Source: Pseudomonas khorasanensis (lineage in GTDB: Bacteria; Pseudomonadota; Gammaproteobacteria; Pseudomonadales; Pseudomonadaceae). Taken from it: a DNA stretch of 64,000 nt. A model generated the notes under the pieces. That model made no database searches. It had not been told where the DNA came from and was given only the letters and a program-made list of their open reading frames with translations. The translations under genes were made by a program, and so were the position numbers. Positions 42,574 through 51,978 of the stretch are shown here, one piece after another (positions within the stretch are counted from its first letter, which is position 1; the number at the start of each line of letters is the position of its first letter). The DNA is taken from the NCBI RefSeq assembly GCF_014268505.2, contig NZ_JABWQP020000008.1, positions 62,001-126,000 on the forward strand, read 5' to 3'.

Positions 42574-43449
42574 TCAACGCAAAAACGCCTGCCGATATTC
42601 TCCCGGCGTCCCGCCCAGAACCTGCCTGAATCGATTGGTGAAATGACTGGCACTGGCAAACCCGCACGCCAGCGCAATCTCGCCCACCGGCAGCGCCGTC
42701 CCGCGCAGCAATTCCCGCGCGCGACTCAAGCGGCGCGCCAGCACATATTGATGCGGCGGCAGCCCGAAACTCACGCGAAACATTCGCGCAAAGTGGTATT
42801 CCGACAGCGCGCATAACCCGGCCAGTTCGCCGAGGCTGATCGGTTCGGCCAATTGGTTGTCGATGAATTCCACCAGTTGTCGGCGCTGATGCGGCGCCAG
42901 TCCGCCTTTCAAGCGCAGGCCCTGTCGCACGCCGACCTGGCTGAGCAGGGTGTGGCTGATCAATTCGTGGGCGAGGCTGCTGGTCAGCAAGCGCTCGGCC
43001 GGCTCTTGCCAGTTCAGGCTCAACAATTGCCGAAAGCGCTGCGCCTGCTGGGGATCTTCGAGGAAGGTCTGTTCGCGCAACTGCATCTCGCGCGGTTCGC
43101 GGTCGAGCAAGGTGACGCAACCAAGGGCGAATTGTTCGGCGCTGAAATACAGGTGCGCGAGACGGATATCGCCGTTGATCACCCAACCCGATTCATGATC
43201 GGCCGGCAAAATGCACAGCTTGTCCGGCCCGCCCTTATGGCCCGGCTGGCCGCGACGGAATGTGCCGGTGCCGCCGGCGACGTAACACGAGAGCGTGTGA
43301 TGACTGGGCGCTTCGTATTCCTGGGCGTCGTGGTGATTGGTCCACAAAGCCGCAGACAAGCCGTCACCGAGTTCGGCGCTGTGCACAAGGCGTGCATTCG
43401 CCGAGCGGTTAAGCGCCTGGAAGACTTGCAGGGTATCGATCGCGGCCAT
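42574..43449 (-). CDS. AraC-family transcriptional regulator
   Basis: A 291-residue AraC regulator. The N-terminal cupin-like sensor (about 1-160) contains HHTLSCYVAGGTGTFRRGQP and KLCILPADHESGW. The C-terminal double helix-turn-helix includes ISLGELAGLCALSEYHFARM then FRVSFGLPPHQYV and ending ASASHFTNRFRQVLGGTPGE. It is divergent from the EamA transporter gene 140 bases away, which is its most likely target. The effector is unknown. Confidence 0.88.
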   Translation of the reverse strand: MAAIDTLQVFQALNRSANARLVHSAELGDGLSAALWTNHHDAQEYEAPSHHTLSCYVAGGTGTFRRGQPGHKGGPDKLCILPADHESGWVINGDIRLAHLYFSAEQFALGCVTLLDREPREMQLREQTFLEDPQQAQRFRQLLSLNWQEPAERLLTSSLAHELISHTLLSQVGVRQGLRLKGGLAPHQRRQLVEFIDNQLAEPISLGELAGLCALSEYHFARMFRVSFGLPPHQYVLARRLSRARELLRGTALPVGEIALACGFASASHFTNRFRQVLGGTPGEYRQAFLR

Positions 43450-43589
43450 GTTCGGTTCTCTCCAACGCCTTGCATCCTACTCCGTAGACGTCGCACTGCC
43501 AGCCCGGCGGCGGACAAAAGCGCAAGAATCTGCAAGCGTGCAGGTGCAGCCGAGGCAGACACTCAAGGCCTGCTTGAGGAGTGCTTGCC

Positions 43590-44492
43590 ATGAACCTGTC
43601 GTTGTATCTGCTGACCGTGCTGATCTGGGGAACCACCTGGATCGCCTTGAAATGGCAATTGGGCGTGGTCGAAATTCCGGTGTCGATCGTCTATCGCTTC
43701 GGCCTCGCCGCGCTGGTGTTGTTTGCGTTGCTGCTGCTCAGTCGGCGTCTGCAACCGATGAACCGCCGTGGTCATTTGATCTGTGTAGCTCAAGGCTTGT
43801 GTCTGTTTTGCGTTAATTTCATGTGCTTTTTGACGGCCAGCCAGTGGATTCCCAGCGGGCTGGTGGCCGTGGTGTTTTCGACGGCAACGCTTTGGAATGC
43901 GCTGAACGCGCGGGTGTTCTTCGGCCAGCGCATCGCTCGCAACGTGTTGATGGGCGGCGCGTTGGGGCTGTTCGGTCTCGGGCTGTTGTTCTGGCCGCAG
44001 TTGGCCGGGCATCAGGCAAGTCCGCAAACGCTGCTGGGGCTTGGTCTGGCGCTGTGCGGAACCCTGTGTTTCTCGGCGGGCAATATGCTGTCGAGTTTGC
44101 AGCAGAAGGCAGGCCTCAGGCCGCTGACCACCAACGCCTGGGGGATGGCCGATGGTGCGGCGATGTTGACGGTGTGGTGTCTGATCAAAGGCATCCCCTT
44201 CGACATGGATTGGTCGCCGCGTTATGTCGGTGCGTTGTTGTATCTGGTGATCCCCGGCTCGGTGATCGGTTTCACTGCGTACCTCACGCTGGTCGGGCGC
44301 ATGGGGCCGGAGCGAGCGGCGTACTGCACCGTGTTGTTTCCGGTGGTGGCATTGAATGTGTCGGCTTTTGCCGAGGGTTATCAATGGACCGCGCCGGCGC
44401 TGGTCGGGCTGGTGTTGGTGATGCTGGGCAATGTGTTGGTGTTTCGTAAACCCAAAGCTGCACTGTCAGCGGGGCAGGGAAAGTTGGCTTGA
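43590..44492 (+). CDS. EamA/DMT-family transporter
   Basis: A 300-residue membrane protein with ten hydrophobic segments in two EamA repeats. It opens YLLTVLIWGTTWIALKWQLG, and the second repeat ends LVGLVLVMLGNVLVFRKPK. Members export amino acids, nucleosides or drugs. The ATG at 43590 follows GAGGAG by 8 bases; the GTG three codons earlier lies in that site. Control by the divergent AraC regulator is inferred from position. The substrate is unknown. Confidence 0.85.
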   Translation: MNLSLYLLTVLIWGTTWIALKWQLGVVEIPVSIVYRFGLAALVLFALLLLSRRLQPMNRRGHLICVAQGLCLFCVNFMCFLTASQWIPSGLVAVVFSTATLWNALNARVFFGQRIARNVLMGGALGLFGLGLLFWPQLAGHQASPQTLLGLGLALCGTLCFSAGNMLSSLQQKAGLRPLTTNAWGMADGAAMLTVWCLIKGIPFDMDWSPRYVGALLYLVIPGSVIGFTAYLTLVGRMGPERAAYCTVLFPVVALNVSAFAEGYQWTAPALVGLVLVMLGNVLVFRKPKAALSAGQGKLA

Positions 44493-44510
44493 TTAAACGA
44501 GCGCTGATGT

Positions 44511-45020
44511 TCAGCGCTCAACTTTCAATGTGATGTAAATCATAACCGGGAAGACGAAATCAACAATATGTCGCGACCAGTCCTTGGCATTCCATGATTG
44601 CGAAGTGTCCATGTTGAACCACTCGACACCAACGGTTTGCAAACATACGTAATAGATAAATATGGCGACCAGGATGCCCATGATCGAATACTTCTTGGCT
44701 TCATGAAATGCCTCAGCCGATGCATCGACGTGGCGATATAACTGATAAGCTCCGATCAGGCAGAGCACCGTGTAGGTGACTTCCATGGTGAGGATGAACC
44801 AGTAGATCCGGTGATGGATCATGGGCGATTCAATCGATCGGTACATGACGTTTTTACTGGCGTTGGTGGTGTCCATGCTCAGTACGTGCGCAACGTAATT
44901 GTAATTGGCCTGGTAGTCAGTGAAGTTCTGGAACATTACCAGCAGGCCGAAGAAGCTTATATAAGCCATGAGGATGACTTTGCTGTAGCGAATGAGTTTA
45001 TCGGTGGTCAGGGTGTTCAC
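44511..45020 (-). CDS. DUF2165 small integral membrane protein
   Basis: A 169-residue protein with four hydrophobic segments, at about 12-32, 72-95, 112-132 and 148-165, opening with RYSKVILMAYISFFGLLVMF. NFTDYQANYNYVAHVLSMD and the later WFNMDTSQSWN are DUF2165 features. Function unknown. The frame opens with GTG. The gene is noticeably A+T-richer than its neighbours, which may indicate acquisition or simply its hydrophobic composition. Convergent with the EamA gene. Confidence 0.82.
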   Translation of the reverse strand: MNTLTTDKLIRYSKVILMAYISFFGLLVMFQNFTDYQANYNYVAHVLSMDTTNASKNVMYRSIESPMIHHRIYWFILTMEVTYTVLCLIGAYQLYRHVDASAEAFHEAKKYSIMGILVAIFIYYVCLQTVGVEWFNMDTSQSWNAKDWSRHIVDFVFPVMIYITLKVER

Positions 45021-45133
45021 GGGGTTGCTCTCTTGGCAATCAATCAGAAAGTTGATAGTTGCGAGAGCTTATAGTGCGGCTGCCCGGTTTGGCTTTTTCG
45101 TACGGTTGCAAGTTATGTAAGAAGAATAAGTGA

Positions 45134-45169
45134 ACGGGCCAGCGCAACAGTACGCTGCCCCGTTTTTTC
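45134..45169. terminator. Stem-loop next to the hydroxyacid dehydrogenase stop
   Basis: AACGGGCCAGCG and CGCTGCCCCGTT pair with one bulge and are followed by TTTT on the plus strand. On the minus strand the tail is only moderately U-rich. It probably ends the minus-strand dehydrogenase transcript. Confidence 0.5.
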
Positions 45170-46143
45170 TAGCCGCGCCAGACTTGCGGATTGACCAGAT
45201 CCTGCGGCCGTGCGCCGAGCAGTGCGCTGCGCAGATTGGCCAATGCGCGGTTGGCCATGGCCTCACGAGTTTCATGGGTAGCCGAGCCGATGTGCGGCAG
45301 GGTCACGGCGTTTTTCAGCTGGAACAGCGGCGATTCTGCCAGCGGTTCTTTTTCGTAAACGTCCAGTCCGGCACCGCGGATGCGGTTGTTCTGCAACGCT
45401 TCGATCAGCGCCGGCTCGTCAACGACCGGGCCGCGAGAGATGTTGACCAGAATCGCACCTGGCTTCATCAGCGCCAATTCGCGGTGGCTGATCAGGTGGC
45501 GAGTCTTTTCGCTGAGGGGCACGACCAGGCAGACGAAATCGGCTTCGGCGAGCAGTTGATCAAGGCTGCGAAACTGCGCGCCGAGTTCCTGTTCCAGTTC
45601 GGTCTTGCGGCTGTTGCCGCTGTAGATGATCGGCATGTTGAAGCCGAAGCGACCACGACGGGCGACGGCCGCGCCGATATTGCCCATGCCGACGATGCCG
45701 AGGGTTTTGCCGTGCACATCGCTGCCAAACAGCGGGGCGCCGACACTGGCTTGCCATTGGCCGGCCTTGGTCCAGGCGTCGAGTTCGGCAACGCGGCGGG
45801 CGCTGCTCATGATCAGGGCGAAGGCAAGGTCGGCGGTGCTTTCGGTGAGCACGTCCGGCGTGTTGGTGAGCATGATCGCGCGTTCGTTGAAGTAATCGAG
45901 GTCGTAGTTGTCGTAGCCGACCGAGACGCTGGAGACCACTTCGAGTTTTGTCGCCGTTTCGAGTTGTGCGCGGCCAAGTTTGCGGCCTACGCCGATGAGG
46001 CCGTGGGCGTGGGGGAGGGCGTCGTTGAACTGGGCGTTGATGTCACCGTTCTTCGGGTTGGGGACGATGACGTCGAACTCTTCTTGCAGGCGTTCGATCA
46101 TGGGCGGGGTGATGCGGCTGAAGGCCAGGACTGTTTTTTTCAT
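45169..46143 (-). CDS. D-2-hydroxyacid dehydrogenase (glyoxylate/2-ketogluconate reductase type)
   Basis: A 324-residue NAD(P)-dependent D-2-hydroxyacid dehydrogenase of the GhrB/TkrA branch. The Rossmann motif is GIVGMGNIGAAVARRG. The catalytic Arg is in NISRGPVVDE, the Glu in YEKEPLAESPLF and the His in LPHIGSATHETRE. Expected reactions are reduction of glyoxylate, hydroxypyruvate or 2-ketogluconate. The kguE-kguK-kguT genes of the ketogluconate operon are not nearby, so a general GhrB role is more likely than KguD. The ATG at 46143 is the natural start of the conserved sequence. Confidence 0.88.
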   Translation of the reverse strand: MKKTVLAFSRITPPMIERLQEEFDVIVPNPKNGDINAQFNDALPHAHGLIGVGRKLGRAQLETATKLEVVSSVSVGYDNYDLDYFNERAIMLTNTPDVLTESTADLAFALIMSSARRVAELDAWTKAGQWQASVGAPLFGSDVHGKTLGIVGMGNIGAAVARRGRFGFNMPIIYSGNSRKTELEQELGAQFRSLDQLLAEADFVCLVVPLSEKTRHLISHRELALMKPGAILVNISRGPVVDEPALIEALQNNRIRGAGLDVYEKEPLAESPLFQLKNAVTLPHIGSATHETREAMANRALANLRSALLGARPQDLVNPQVWRG

Positions 46144-46781
46144 TGCTCAGGGCTCGTCGGGCTTGATTGCAAGCACGCTAACATTTTCTCGCCTGGGTTG
46201 TCTTGGCGGCCTCTGGGCCGGCCAGGCTTTGGGTTTGGTTGGTGTGAATATCCGTTTCTTTGGGGGTTGCTGATGGCGGTTTCGCCCTTACGGCGAGGCA
46301 CTTTTTCCAGACGCCGAAAAAGTACCCAAAAAGGCTTGCTCCTGCGTTCGGCCCTCGCAGGCTCGGGTTCCTTCGCTCCGGGACTGATCCGGGCGCAGCG
46401 GCTCCGGTTTGCTTCGCTGCACCTCCTTCCGCTGTGTCTGGCTGCGCCAGACGGTCGCTGCGCTCCCACGCCCGGATCAATCCCTCCACTCAGCCTTCCG
46501 ACGTCGCCGGTGGATCAAGATCAAGATCAAAAGCACTCGAGCTTGCGCTCATTGTTGAGTGGGGCGGCTTCGCCGCGGGCAGCTGCGCTGCTTTGCTTTT
46601 GTCTGGGAGCGAGCCTGCTCGCGAAGGCGGCCTGACAGCCGACCTGGTTCCTGCTGAAGTATGCCGTTCAAACTGGAGCTGCCGTAGGCTGCGATCTTTT
46701 GATTTTTAAACAGCAAGATCTAAAGATCGCAGCCTCGTTGCACTCGTCAGCTCCTACACGGAACCTGCTGGTGTTTAAAAG
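46144..46781. other. Repeat-filled intergenic region
   Basis: The 638 bases between the divergent-facing neighbours hold no credible gene. They contain a long Arg/Ser/Pro-type low-complexity stretch around CGCCGAAAAAGTACCCAAAA, a type of dispersed sequence common between pseudomonad genes. A single REP unit (46601-46627) and a GATCGCAGCCT doublet (46675-46757) follow. Frames open across it (for example 46260-46709) are products of the repeat composition. Confidence 0.7.
46675..46757. repeat. Palindromic repeat (GATCGCAGCCT family)
   Basis: GGAGCTGCCGTAGGCTGCGA and AAAGATCGCAGCCTCGTTGC with its AGCTCCTAC end face each other around a 21-base centre, close to the 3' end of the LysR gene. Confidence 0.8.
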
Positions 46782-47750
46782 TCAGGTCGCGACGCGGGCG
46801 CCGGCCAGGCTCCCCGTCAATTCATACGCCACCAGTTCCGCCTGATGCGCCGCCAATATCTCGGGCAATGATCCGCGCAGGTATTCGACCCACGTTTTGA
46901 TTTTCGCATCCAGGTACTGACGCGATGGATAGATTGCGTACAGGTTGAGTTCCTGCGAGCGGTAGTTCGGCATGACCCGCACCAGTGTGCCGTTGCGCAG
47001 GCCTTCGATGGCGGCGTAGACCGGCAGGACGCCGACGCCCATGCCGCTGGTGATTGCGGTTTTCATTGCATCAGCGGAGTTCACCAGAAACGGCGAGCTG
47101 TTGATGGTGACCATTTCCTGGCCATCCGGGCCGTCGAAGGTCCATTTCTCCAGCGGGATCACCGGGCTGACGAGGCGCAGGCAGGCGTGGTTGAGCAGGT
47201 CGCCGGGTTTCTGCGCGGCGCCGTTGGCTTTCACGTAGGCCGGCGAGGCGCAGACGATGCTGTAGGTGATGCCCAGGCGCTGCGAGACGAAACCCGAGTC
47301 GGGCAATTCGCTGGCGAGCACGATGGAGACGTCGTAGCCCTCGTCGAGCAGGTCCGGCACGCGGTTGGCCAGCGTCAGGTCGAAGGTCACGTCGGGGTGG
47401 GTCTTGCGGTAGCGGGCAATGGCGTCGATGACGAAGTGCTGCCCGATGCCGGTCATGGTGTGCACTTTCAGTTGCCCGGCCGGGCGCGCATGGGCGTCGC
47501 TGGCTTCCGCTTCGGCTTCTTCGACGTAGGCGAGGATCTGTTCGCAGCGCAGCAGGTAGCGTTTGCCGGCCTCGGTCAGGGCGATGCGCCGGGTCGTGCG
47601 ATTGAGCAGGCGGGTTTGCAGGTGGGCTTCGAGGTTGGAAACCGCGCGCGAGACGTTGGCGGTGGTGGTGTCGAGTTGCACGGCGGCGGCGGTGAAGCTG
47701 CCGGCTTCGGCGACGCAACTGAAGGCGCGCATGTTTTGCAAAGTGTCCAT
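46782..47750 (-). CDS. LysR-family regulator of the efflux operon
   Basis: A 322-residue LysR-type regulator of the AaeR-like/CrgA group. The DNA-binding domain is FSCVAEAGSFTAAAVQLDTT then TANVSRAVSNLEAHLQTRL and LNRTTRRIALTEAG; the effector domain follows from residue 92. It is divergent from the four-gene efflux operon with about 196 bases between. In E. coli the related aaeR lies divergent from aaeXAB, so it is probably an aromatic-acid-responsive activator of this operon. Confidence 0.87.
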   Translation of the reverse strand: MDTLQNMRAFSCVAEAGSFTAAAVQLDTTTANVSRAVSNLEAHLQTRLLNRTTRRIALTEAGKRYLLRCEQILAYVEEAEAEASDAHARPAGQLKVHTMTGIGQHFVIDAIARYRKTHPDVTFDLTLANRVPDLLDEGYDVSIVLASELPDSGFVSQRLGITYSIVCASPAYVKANGAAQKPGDLLNHACLRLVSPVIPLEKWTFDGPDGQEMVTINSSPFLVNSADAMKTAITSGMGVGVLPVYAAIEGLRNGTLVRVMPNYRSQELNLYAIYPSRQYLDAKIKTWVEYLRGSLPEILAAHQAELVAYELTGSLAGARVAT

Positions 47751-47946
47751 GGGGTGCTCTCAAGGGAGATGGCAAATTGTGACACGAAGTTTCAGGGGCT
47801 GAGACCCCCGACCAAGGGATTATCTCGTTAACCGTAACAAAGATTCACAGAAAACCCAGCTTATCGCCGTCACGGCACCTCCATAGAATTGCGCCGTTCC
47901 TACCCAAACACGTCCCAACCTATCCTTCTGTCAGGAATTCGCAGCT

Positions 47947-49446
47947 GTGCCGCGTCGCATCAACAGAGCGCTTTTGCCGCTCAGTGTTCTGGCTTTTACC
48001 CTGGCTCTCGGCGGCTGCATCTCAACCCAAGGCATTGCCCCACACGGCGAGACGCTCGCGGCCAATTCACTGGCCACCGACGAAGCCATTGCCGAGGCCG
48101 CCAAGGACGCCCGCTGGCCCACCGCACAATGGTGGCAAGCGTTTGGCGATGCGCAGCTCAATCGCTGGATCGACATTGCCCTGCAGGGCAGCCCGAGCAT
48201 GGCCATGGCCGCTGCGCGCGTGCGTCAGGCCAAGGCCATGGCCGGTGTCACAGAGGCTGCCGAATCATTGCAAGTAAGCGGCGAATCGACCCTCAAGCGC
48301 CACAATTGGCCGACCGATCCGTTCTACGGTCCGGGCGATCTGGCCAATACCACGACGTGGGACAACAACGCTGCGCTGGGCTTCAGCTACGCCCTCGACC
48401 TCTGGGGCCGGGAGCGCAATGCCAGCGAACGCGCGGTAGACCTGGCGCACGTGAGCGTGGCCGAAGCACGGCTGGCGCAGCTGGAATTGCAGAGCAACAT
48501 CGTTCGCGCCTACATCGAGCTATCGCTGCATTACGCCCGGCGCGACATCGTTGCGGCGACGCTCAAGCAGCAACAGCAGATTCTCGATCTGGCGCAGAAA
48601 CGCCTGGACGGCGGGATCGGCACGCACTTCGAAGTCAGTCAGGCCGAAACACCGCTGCCGGAAACCCATCGGCAGCTTGATGCGCTGGACGAAGAAATCG
48701 CCTTGAGTCGCAATCAGATCGCCGCGCTCGCCGGCAAAGGGCCGGGCGCCGGTGCGCAGTTGCAACGGCCGACGTTATCGCTCGCGGCGCCGTTGACGTT
48801 GCCGTCGGCATTGCCCGCCGAACTGCTCGGGCAGCGTCCGGACGTGGTCGCCAGTCGCTGGCAAGTGGCGGCGCAGGCGCGCGGGATCGACGTGGCCCAC
48901 GGCGGTTTTTACCCCAACGTCGATCTGGTCGGCAGTCTCGGCTACATGGCCACCGGTGGCGGAGCTCTGGAGTTTCTGACCGGCAAGAAACTCAACTACA
49001 ACGTCGGCCCGGCAATCTCCCTGCCGATCTTCGATGGCGGAAGACTGCGTGGCGAACTGGGTGAAGCAGCGGCCGGTTACGACATCGCCGTGGCGCATTA
49101 CAACCAGACCCTGATCAACGCGCTGAAGAACATTTCCGATCAGTTGATCCGTCGCGAATCGATGGACAAGCAGCAGGCCTTCGCCGCCGAATCCGTGGCG
49201 GCGGCGCAGAAGACTTACGACATTGCAATGATCGCTTATCAACGAGGCCTGACCGATTACCTCAATGTGTTGAATGCGCAGACGTTGCTGTTCAAGCAGC
49301 AGCAAGTGCAGCAACAGGTGCAGGCGGCGCGCTTGAGTGCGCATGCCGAACTGGTGACGGCTTTGGGCGGCGGCCTCGGTGCCGGTAATGACGTGCCGAA
49401 CGCCGCGCAAACCCAAGCCCCGCAAACCCCGGCGCTGCTGCGTTGA
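47947..49446 (+). CDS. Outer-membrane efflux lipoprotein (NodT/OprM family)
   Basis: A 499-residue outer-membrane factor. The signal peptide ends in a lipobox (FTLALGGC, Cys near residue 24), so it is a lipoprotein. Two OEP repeats follow; motifs are WWQAFGDAQLNRWIDIALQG, GFSYALDLWGRERNASERA, LPAELLGQRPDVVASRWQ and GPAISLPIFDGGRLRGELGE. It forms the TolC-like exit duct. GTG start, with AGGA about 10 bases upstream. First gene of the efflux operon; a REP pair separates it from the pump gene. Confidence 0.9.
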   Translation: MPRRINRALLPLSVLAFTLALGGCISTQGIAPHGETLAANSLATDEAIAEAAKDARWPTAQWWQAFGDAQLNRWIDIALQGSPSMAMAAARVRQAKAMAGVTEAAESLQVSGESTLKRHNWPTDPFYGPGDLANTTTWDNNAALGFSYALDLWGRERNASERAVDLAHVSVAEARLAQLELQSNIVRAYIELSLHYARRDIVAATLKQQQQILDLAQKRLDGGIGTHFEVSQAETPLPETHRQLDALDEEIALSRNQIAALAGKGPGAGAQLQRPTLSLAAPLTLPSALPAELLGQRPDVVASRWQVAAQARGIDVAHGGFYPNVDLVGSLGYMATGGGALEFLTGKKLNYNVGPAISLPIFDGGRLRGELGEAAAGYDIAVAHYNQTLINALKNISDQLIRRESMDKQQAFAAESVAAAQKTYDIAMIAYQRGLTDYLNVLNAQTLLFKQQQVQQQVQAARLSAHAELVTALGGGLGAGNDVPNAAQTQAPQTPALLR

Positions 49447-49460
49447 ACGCAGCATCCAAT

Positions 49461-49550
49461 GTGGGAGCGAGCCTGCTCGCGAAGAGGGCGTATCAGCCAA
49501 TGAACATGCTGCCTGAGACTGCGCTTTCGCGAGCAGGCTCGCTCCCACAG
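49461..49550. repeat. REP pair inside the efflux operon
   Basis: GTGGGAGCGAGCCTGCTCGC and its complement at 49525-49550 sit between the outer-membrane factor gene and the FUSC gene. It may adjust the ratio of the two products by RNA stability or partial termination. Confidence 0.9.
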
Positions 49551-49585
49551 GTTTCGAGTCCGGATTGCATGCCTGAGTATTTTCA

Positions 49586-51778
49586 ATGACCTCTCTGCCC
49601 GCACCCCTACGCTGGCTTTACTCCCTGGAATGGCGCCGCGGTTTTTTCGACTGGGCACGCAGCGATGGCGTGACCTGGGTCTATATCTTCAAGGTATTGC
49701 TCGCCGCGTTCCTCACCCTGTGGCTGGCGATGCGCCTGGAGTTGCCGCAACCGCGCACGGCGATGATCACCGTGTTTATCGTCATGCAGCCGCAGAGCGG
49801 TCAGGTGTTCGCCAAGAGTTTCTATCGGCTCCTGGGCACGCTGGCCGGGTCGGCGATGATGGTCACGCTGATCGCCTTGTTTGCGCAAAACACCGAGCTG
49901 TTTCTTGGCTCGCTGGCGATCTGGGTCGGTATCTGCTCGGCCGGTGCTGCGCGCTGTCGCAACTTTCGCGCCTACGGTTTTGTGCTGGCCGGTTACACCG
50001 CAGCGATGGTCGGCTTGCCGGCGCTGGCGCATCCGGACGGCGCGTTCATGGCGGCGGTGTGGCGAGTGCTGGAGATCTCGCTGGGGATTCTCTGCGCGAC
50101 GCTGATCAGCGCCGCGATCCTGCCGCAGACCGCCAGCGCGGCGATGCGCAACGCCCTGTATCAGCGCTTCGGCGTGTTTGCGTTGTTCGTCACCGACGGT
50201 TTGCGCGGGCGCAGCAAAGCCGAGGCGTTCGAGGCCAGCAACGTACGCTTCATCGCCGAAGCGGTGGGCCTGGAAGGGCTGCGCAGCGTGACCGTTTTCG
50301 AAGACCCGCACATGCGCCGGCGCAACGGGCGGCTGAGCCGGCTGAACAGCGAATTCATGGGCGTCACCACACGGTTCAACGCCTTGCATCAGTTGCTCGA
50401 ACGCCTGCGCGGTCACGGCGAAGAACACGTGGTCGCAGCGATCAGACCCGGTTTGCAGGATCTCGCCGAGGTGCTCGACGGCTTTAGCGGGCGTGCTCTG
50501 ACCAGTCCCGACGCGGCGCGCCTGGTGGCGGCATTGGCGGCCTACAAGGAAGGCTTGCCAACGCGGGTTCGGACCTTGCGCGGGATTTTTCAGCAGAGCG
50601 AGCCGAGCGAGGCCGAGCAGCTGGATTTTCACACCGCCTACGAATTGCTTTATCGCTTCGTCGAAGATCTGCACAGTTATGCACAGACCCACGCGTCGCT
50701 GGCAGATCACCGTCACGAACGCGAGCGCTGGGACGAGCCTTTCACCCCGCAAACCAACTGGTGGGCGGCGGCCGCTTCGGGGATTCGCGCCGCGTTTATC
50801 CTGGTCGTGCTGGGCAGTTACTGGGTCGCCACCGCGTGGCCGAGCGGGGCGACCATGACCCTGATTGCCGCCGCCACCGTGGGCCTTTCGGCTGCCACGC
50901 CGAACCCCAAACGCATGGCGTTTCAAATGGCTTGCGGCACTTTTCTCGGGGCACTGATCGGTTTCGTCGAGATGTTTTTCATCTTCCCCTGGATCGATGG
51001 TTTCCCCTTGCTGTGCGTGATGCTCGCGCCGGTGATCGTGCTCGGTTCGTTCCTCGCCTCCCGCCCGCAATACGCCGGTGTGGGCCTCGGTTTGCTGATC
51101 TTTTTCAGCACCGGATCGGTGCCGGACAACCTGACGATCTACAACCCCTACACCTTCATCAACGACTACATCGCCATGGTCATGGGCATGCTGGTGTGTG
51201 CCGCTGCCGGAGCGATTATTCTGCCGCCGAACAGCCGCTGGTTATGGCAGCGGCTGGAGCAGGATCTGCGCGGGCAAGTGGTTTATGCAATCAGCGGCAG
51301 ACTGAAGGGGCTGGGGTCGAGTTTCGAGAGCCGTACCCGGGATCTGCTGCATCAGGCTTACGGTCTCGCGGCCGGCGAGCCGAAGGTGCAGAAGAACCTG
51401 CTGCGCTGGATGTTCGTGGTGCTGGAAGTCGGCCACGCGATCATCGAACTGCGCAAGGAGCAGGCGATCCTGCCGGTGCACCCGGCTTATGCGCAATCGC
51501 AGCCGTGGCGGCAGGCAATTCGCGTGATGGGGCGCGCGCTGGTGCGGCTGTTTCTGCAGCCGAACGCAAGCAATCTTGAGCGCGCACTGGTCGCGGTCGA
51601 CCACGCGATCAGCCGGGTCGCGGCCACCGACGAGCCGTTCGCACTGCACTTTGACACCTCAGCGTTACGCCGGGTGAAAAGCTATCTGCACTTCATCCGC
51701 ACTTCATTGCTCGACCCGCAATCACCGCTGGCCGCGTTCGCCCAGGCCCAGCCCGAAGGACTTGCCCATGCCTCGTGA
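49586..51778 (+). CDS. FUSC/AaeB-type efflux pump inner-membrane protein
   Basis: A 730-residue protein with two clusters of membrane spans (about 25-180 and 395-540) around a large cytoplasmic domain, the FUSC (fusaric acid resistance/AaeB) plan. Markers are MRLELPQPRTAMITVFIVMQ near residue 50 and GATMTLIAAATVGLSAATPN plus FFSTGSVPDNLTIYNPYTF in the second half. It would extrude aromatic carboxylic acids such as p-hydroxybenzoate or fusaric acid. It overlaps the DUF1656 gene by 11 bases. The ribosome binding site is weak; the ATG at 49586 fits the family start. Confidence 0.9.
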   Translation: MTSLPAPLRWLYSLEWRRGFFDWARSDGVTWVYIFKVLLAAFLTLWLAMRLELPQPRTAMITVFIVMQPQSGQVFAKSFYRLLGTLAGSAMMVTLIALFAQNTELFLGSLAIWVGICSAGAARCRNFRAYGFVLAGYTAAMVGLPALAHPDGAFMAAVWRVLEISLGILCATLISAAILPQTASAAMRNALYQRFGVFALFVTDGLRGRSKAEAFEASNVRFIAEAVGLEGLRSVTVFEDPHMRRRNGRLSRLNSEFMGVTTRFNALHQLLERLRGHGEEHVVAAIRPGLQDLAEVLDGFSGRALTSPDAARLVAALAAYKEGLPTRVRTLRGIFQQSEPSEAEQLDFHTAYELLYRFVEDLHSYAQTHASLADHRHERERWDEPFTPQTNWWAAAASGIRAAFILVVLGSYWVATAWPSGATMTLIAAATVGLSAATPNPKRMAFQMACGTFLGALIGFVEMFFIFPWIDGFPLLCVMLAPVIVLGSFLASRPQYAGVGLGLLIFFSTGSVPDNLTIYNPYTFINDYIAMVMGMLVCAAAGAIILPPNSRWLWQRLEQDLRGQVVYAISGRLKGLGSSFESRTRDLLHQAYGLAAGEPKVQKNLLRWMFVVLEVGHAIIELRKEQAILPVHPAYAQSQPWRQAIRVMGRALVRLFLQPNASNLERALVAVDHAISRVAATDEPFALHFDTSALRRVKSYLHFIRTSLLDPQSPLAAFAQAQPEGLAHAS

Positions 51779-51968
51779 GATCGCCTTCCACGGCGTGTAC
51801 ATGCCGACCATGACCCTGATGTTTTTCGTTGCAGCAGGATTGGCCTGGGCGCTGGACCGGTTCCTTTCCGGGTTCGACCTGTACCGATTTTTCTGGCACC
51901 CGGCGTTGCTGCGTCTGAGCCTGTTTACCTGTCTGTTCGGCGCCATGGCGCTGACTGTCTACCGTTGA
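51768..51968 (+). CDS. DUF1656 small membrane protein (AaeX-like)
   Basis: A 66-residue membrane protein with two spans (MTLMFFVAAGLAWALDRF and LLRLSLFTCLFGAMALTVY), typical of DUF1656/AaeX, always coded with FUSC pumps. The role is unknown, perhaps pump assembly. The ATG at 51768 follows AAGGA by 7 bases and overlaps the pump gene; a TTG two codons earlier is an alternative. Confidence 0.9.
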   Translation: MPREIAFHGVYMPTMTLMFFVAAGLAWALDRFLSGFDLYRFFWHPALLRLSLFTCLFGAMALTVYR

Positions 51969-51978
51969 GAACGTTTCG

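Noticed and set aside
46260..46709. 149-codon plus-strand frame after the hydroxyacid dehydrogenase
   Set aside because: Made wholly of dispersed repeat sequence including a REP unit; no ribosome binding site; low-complexity product.
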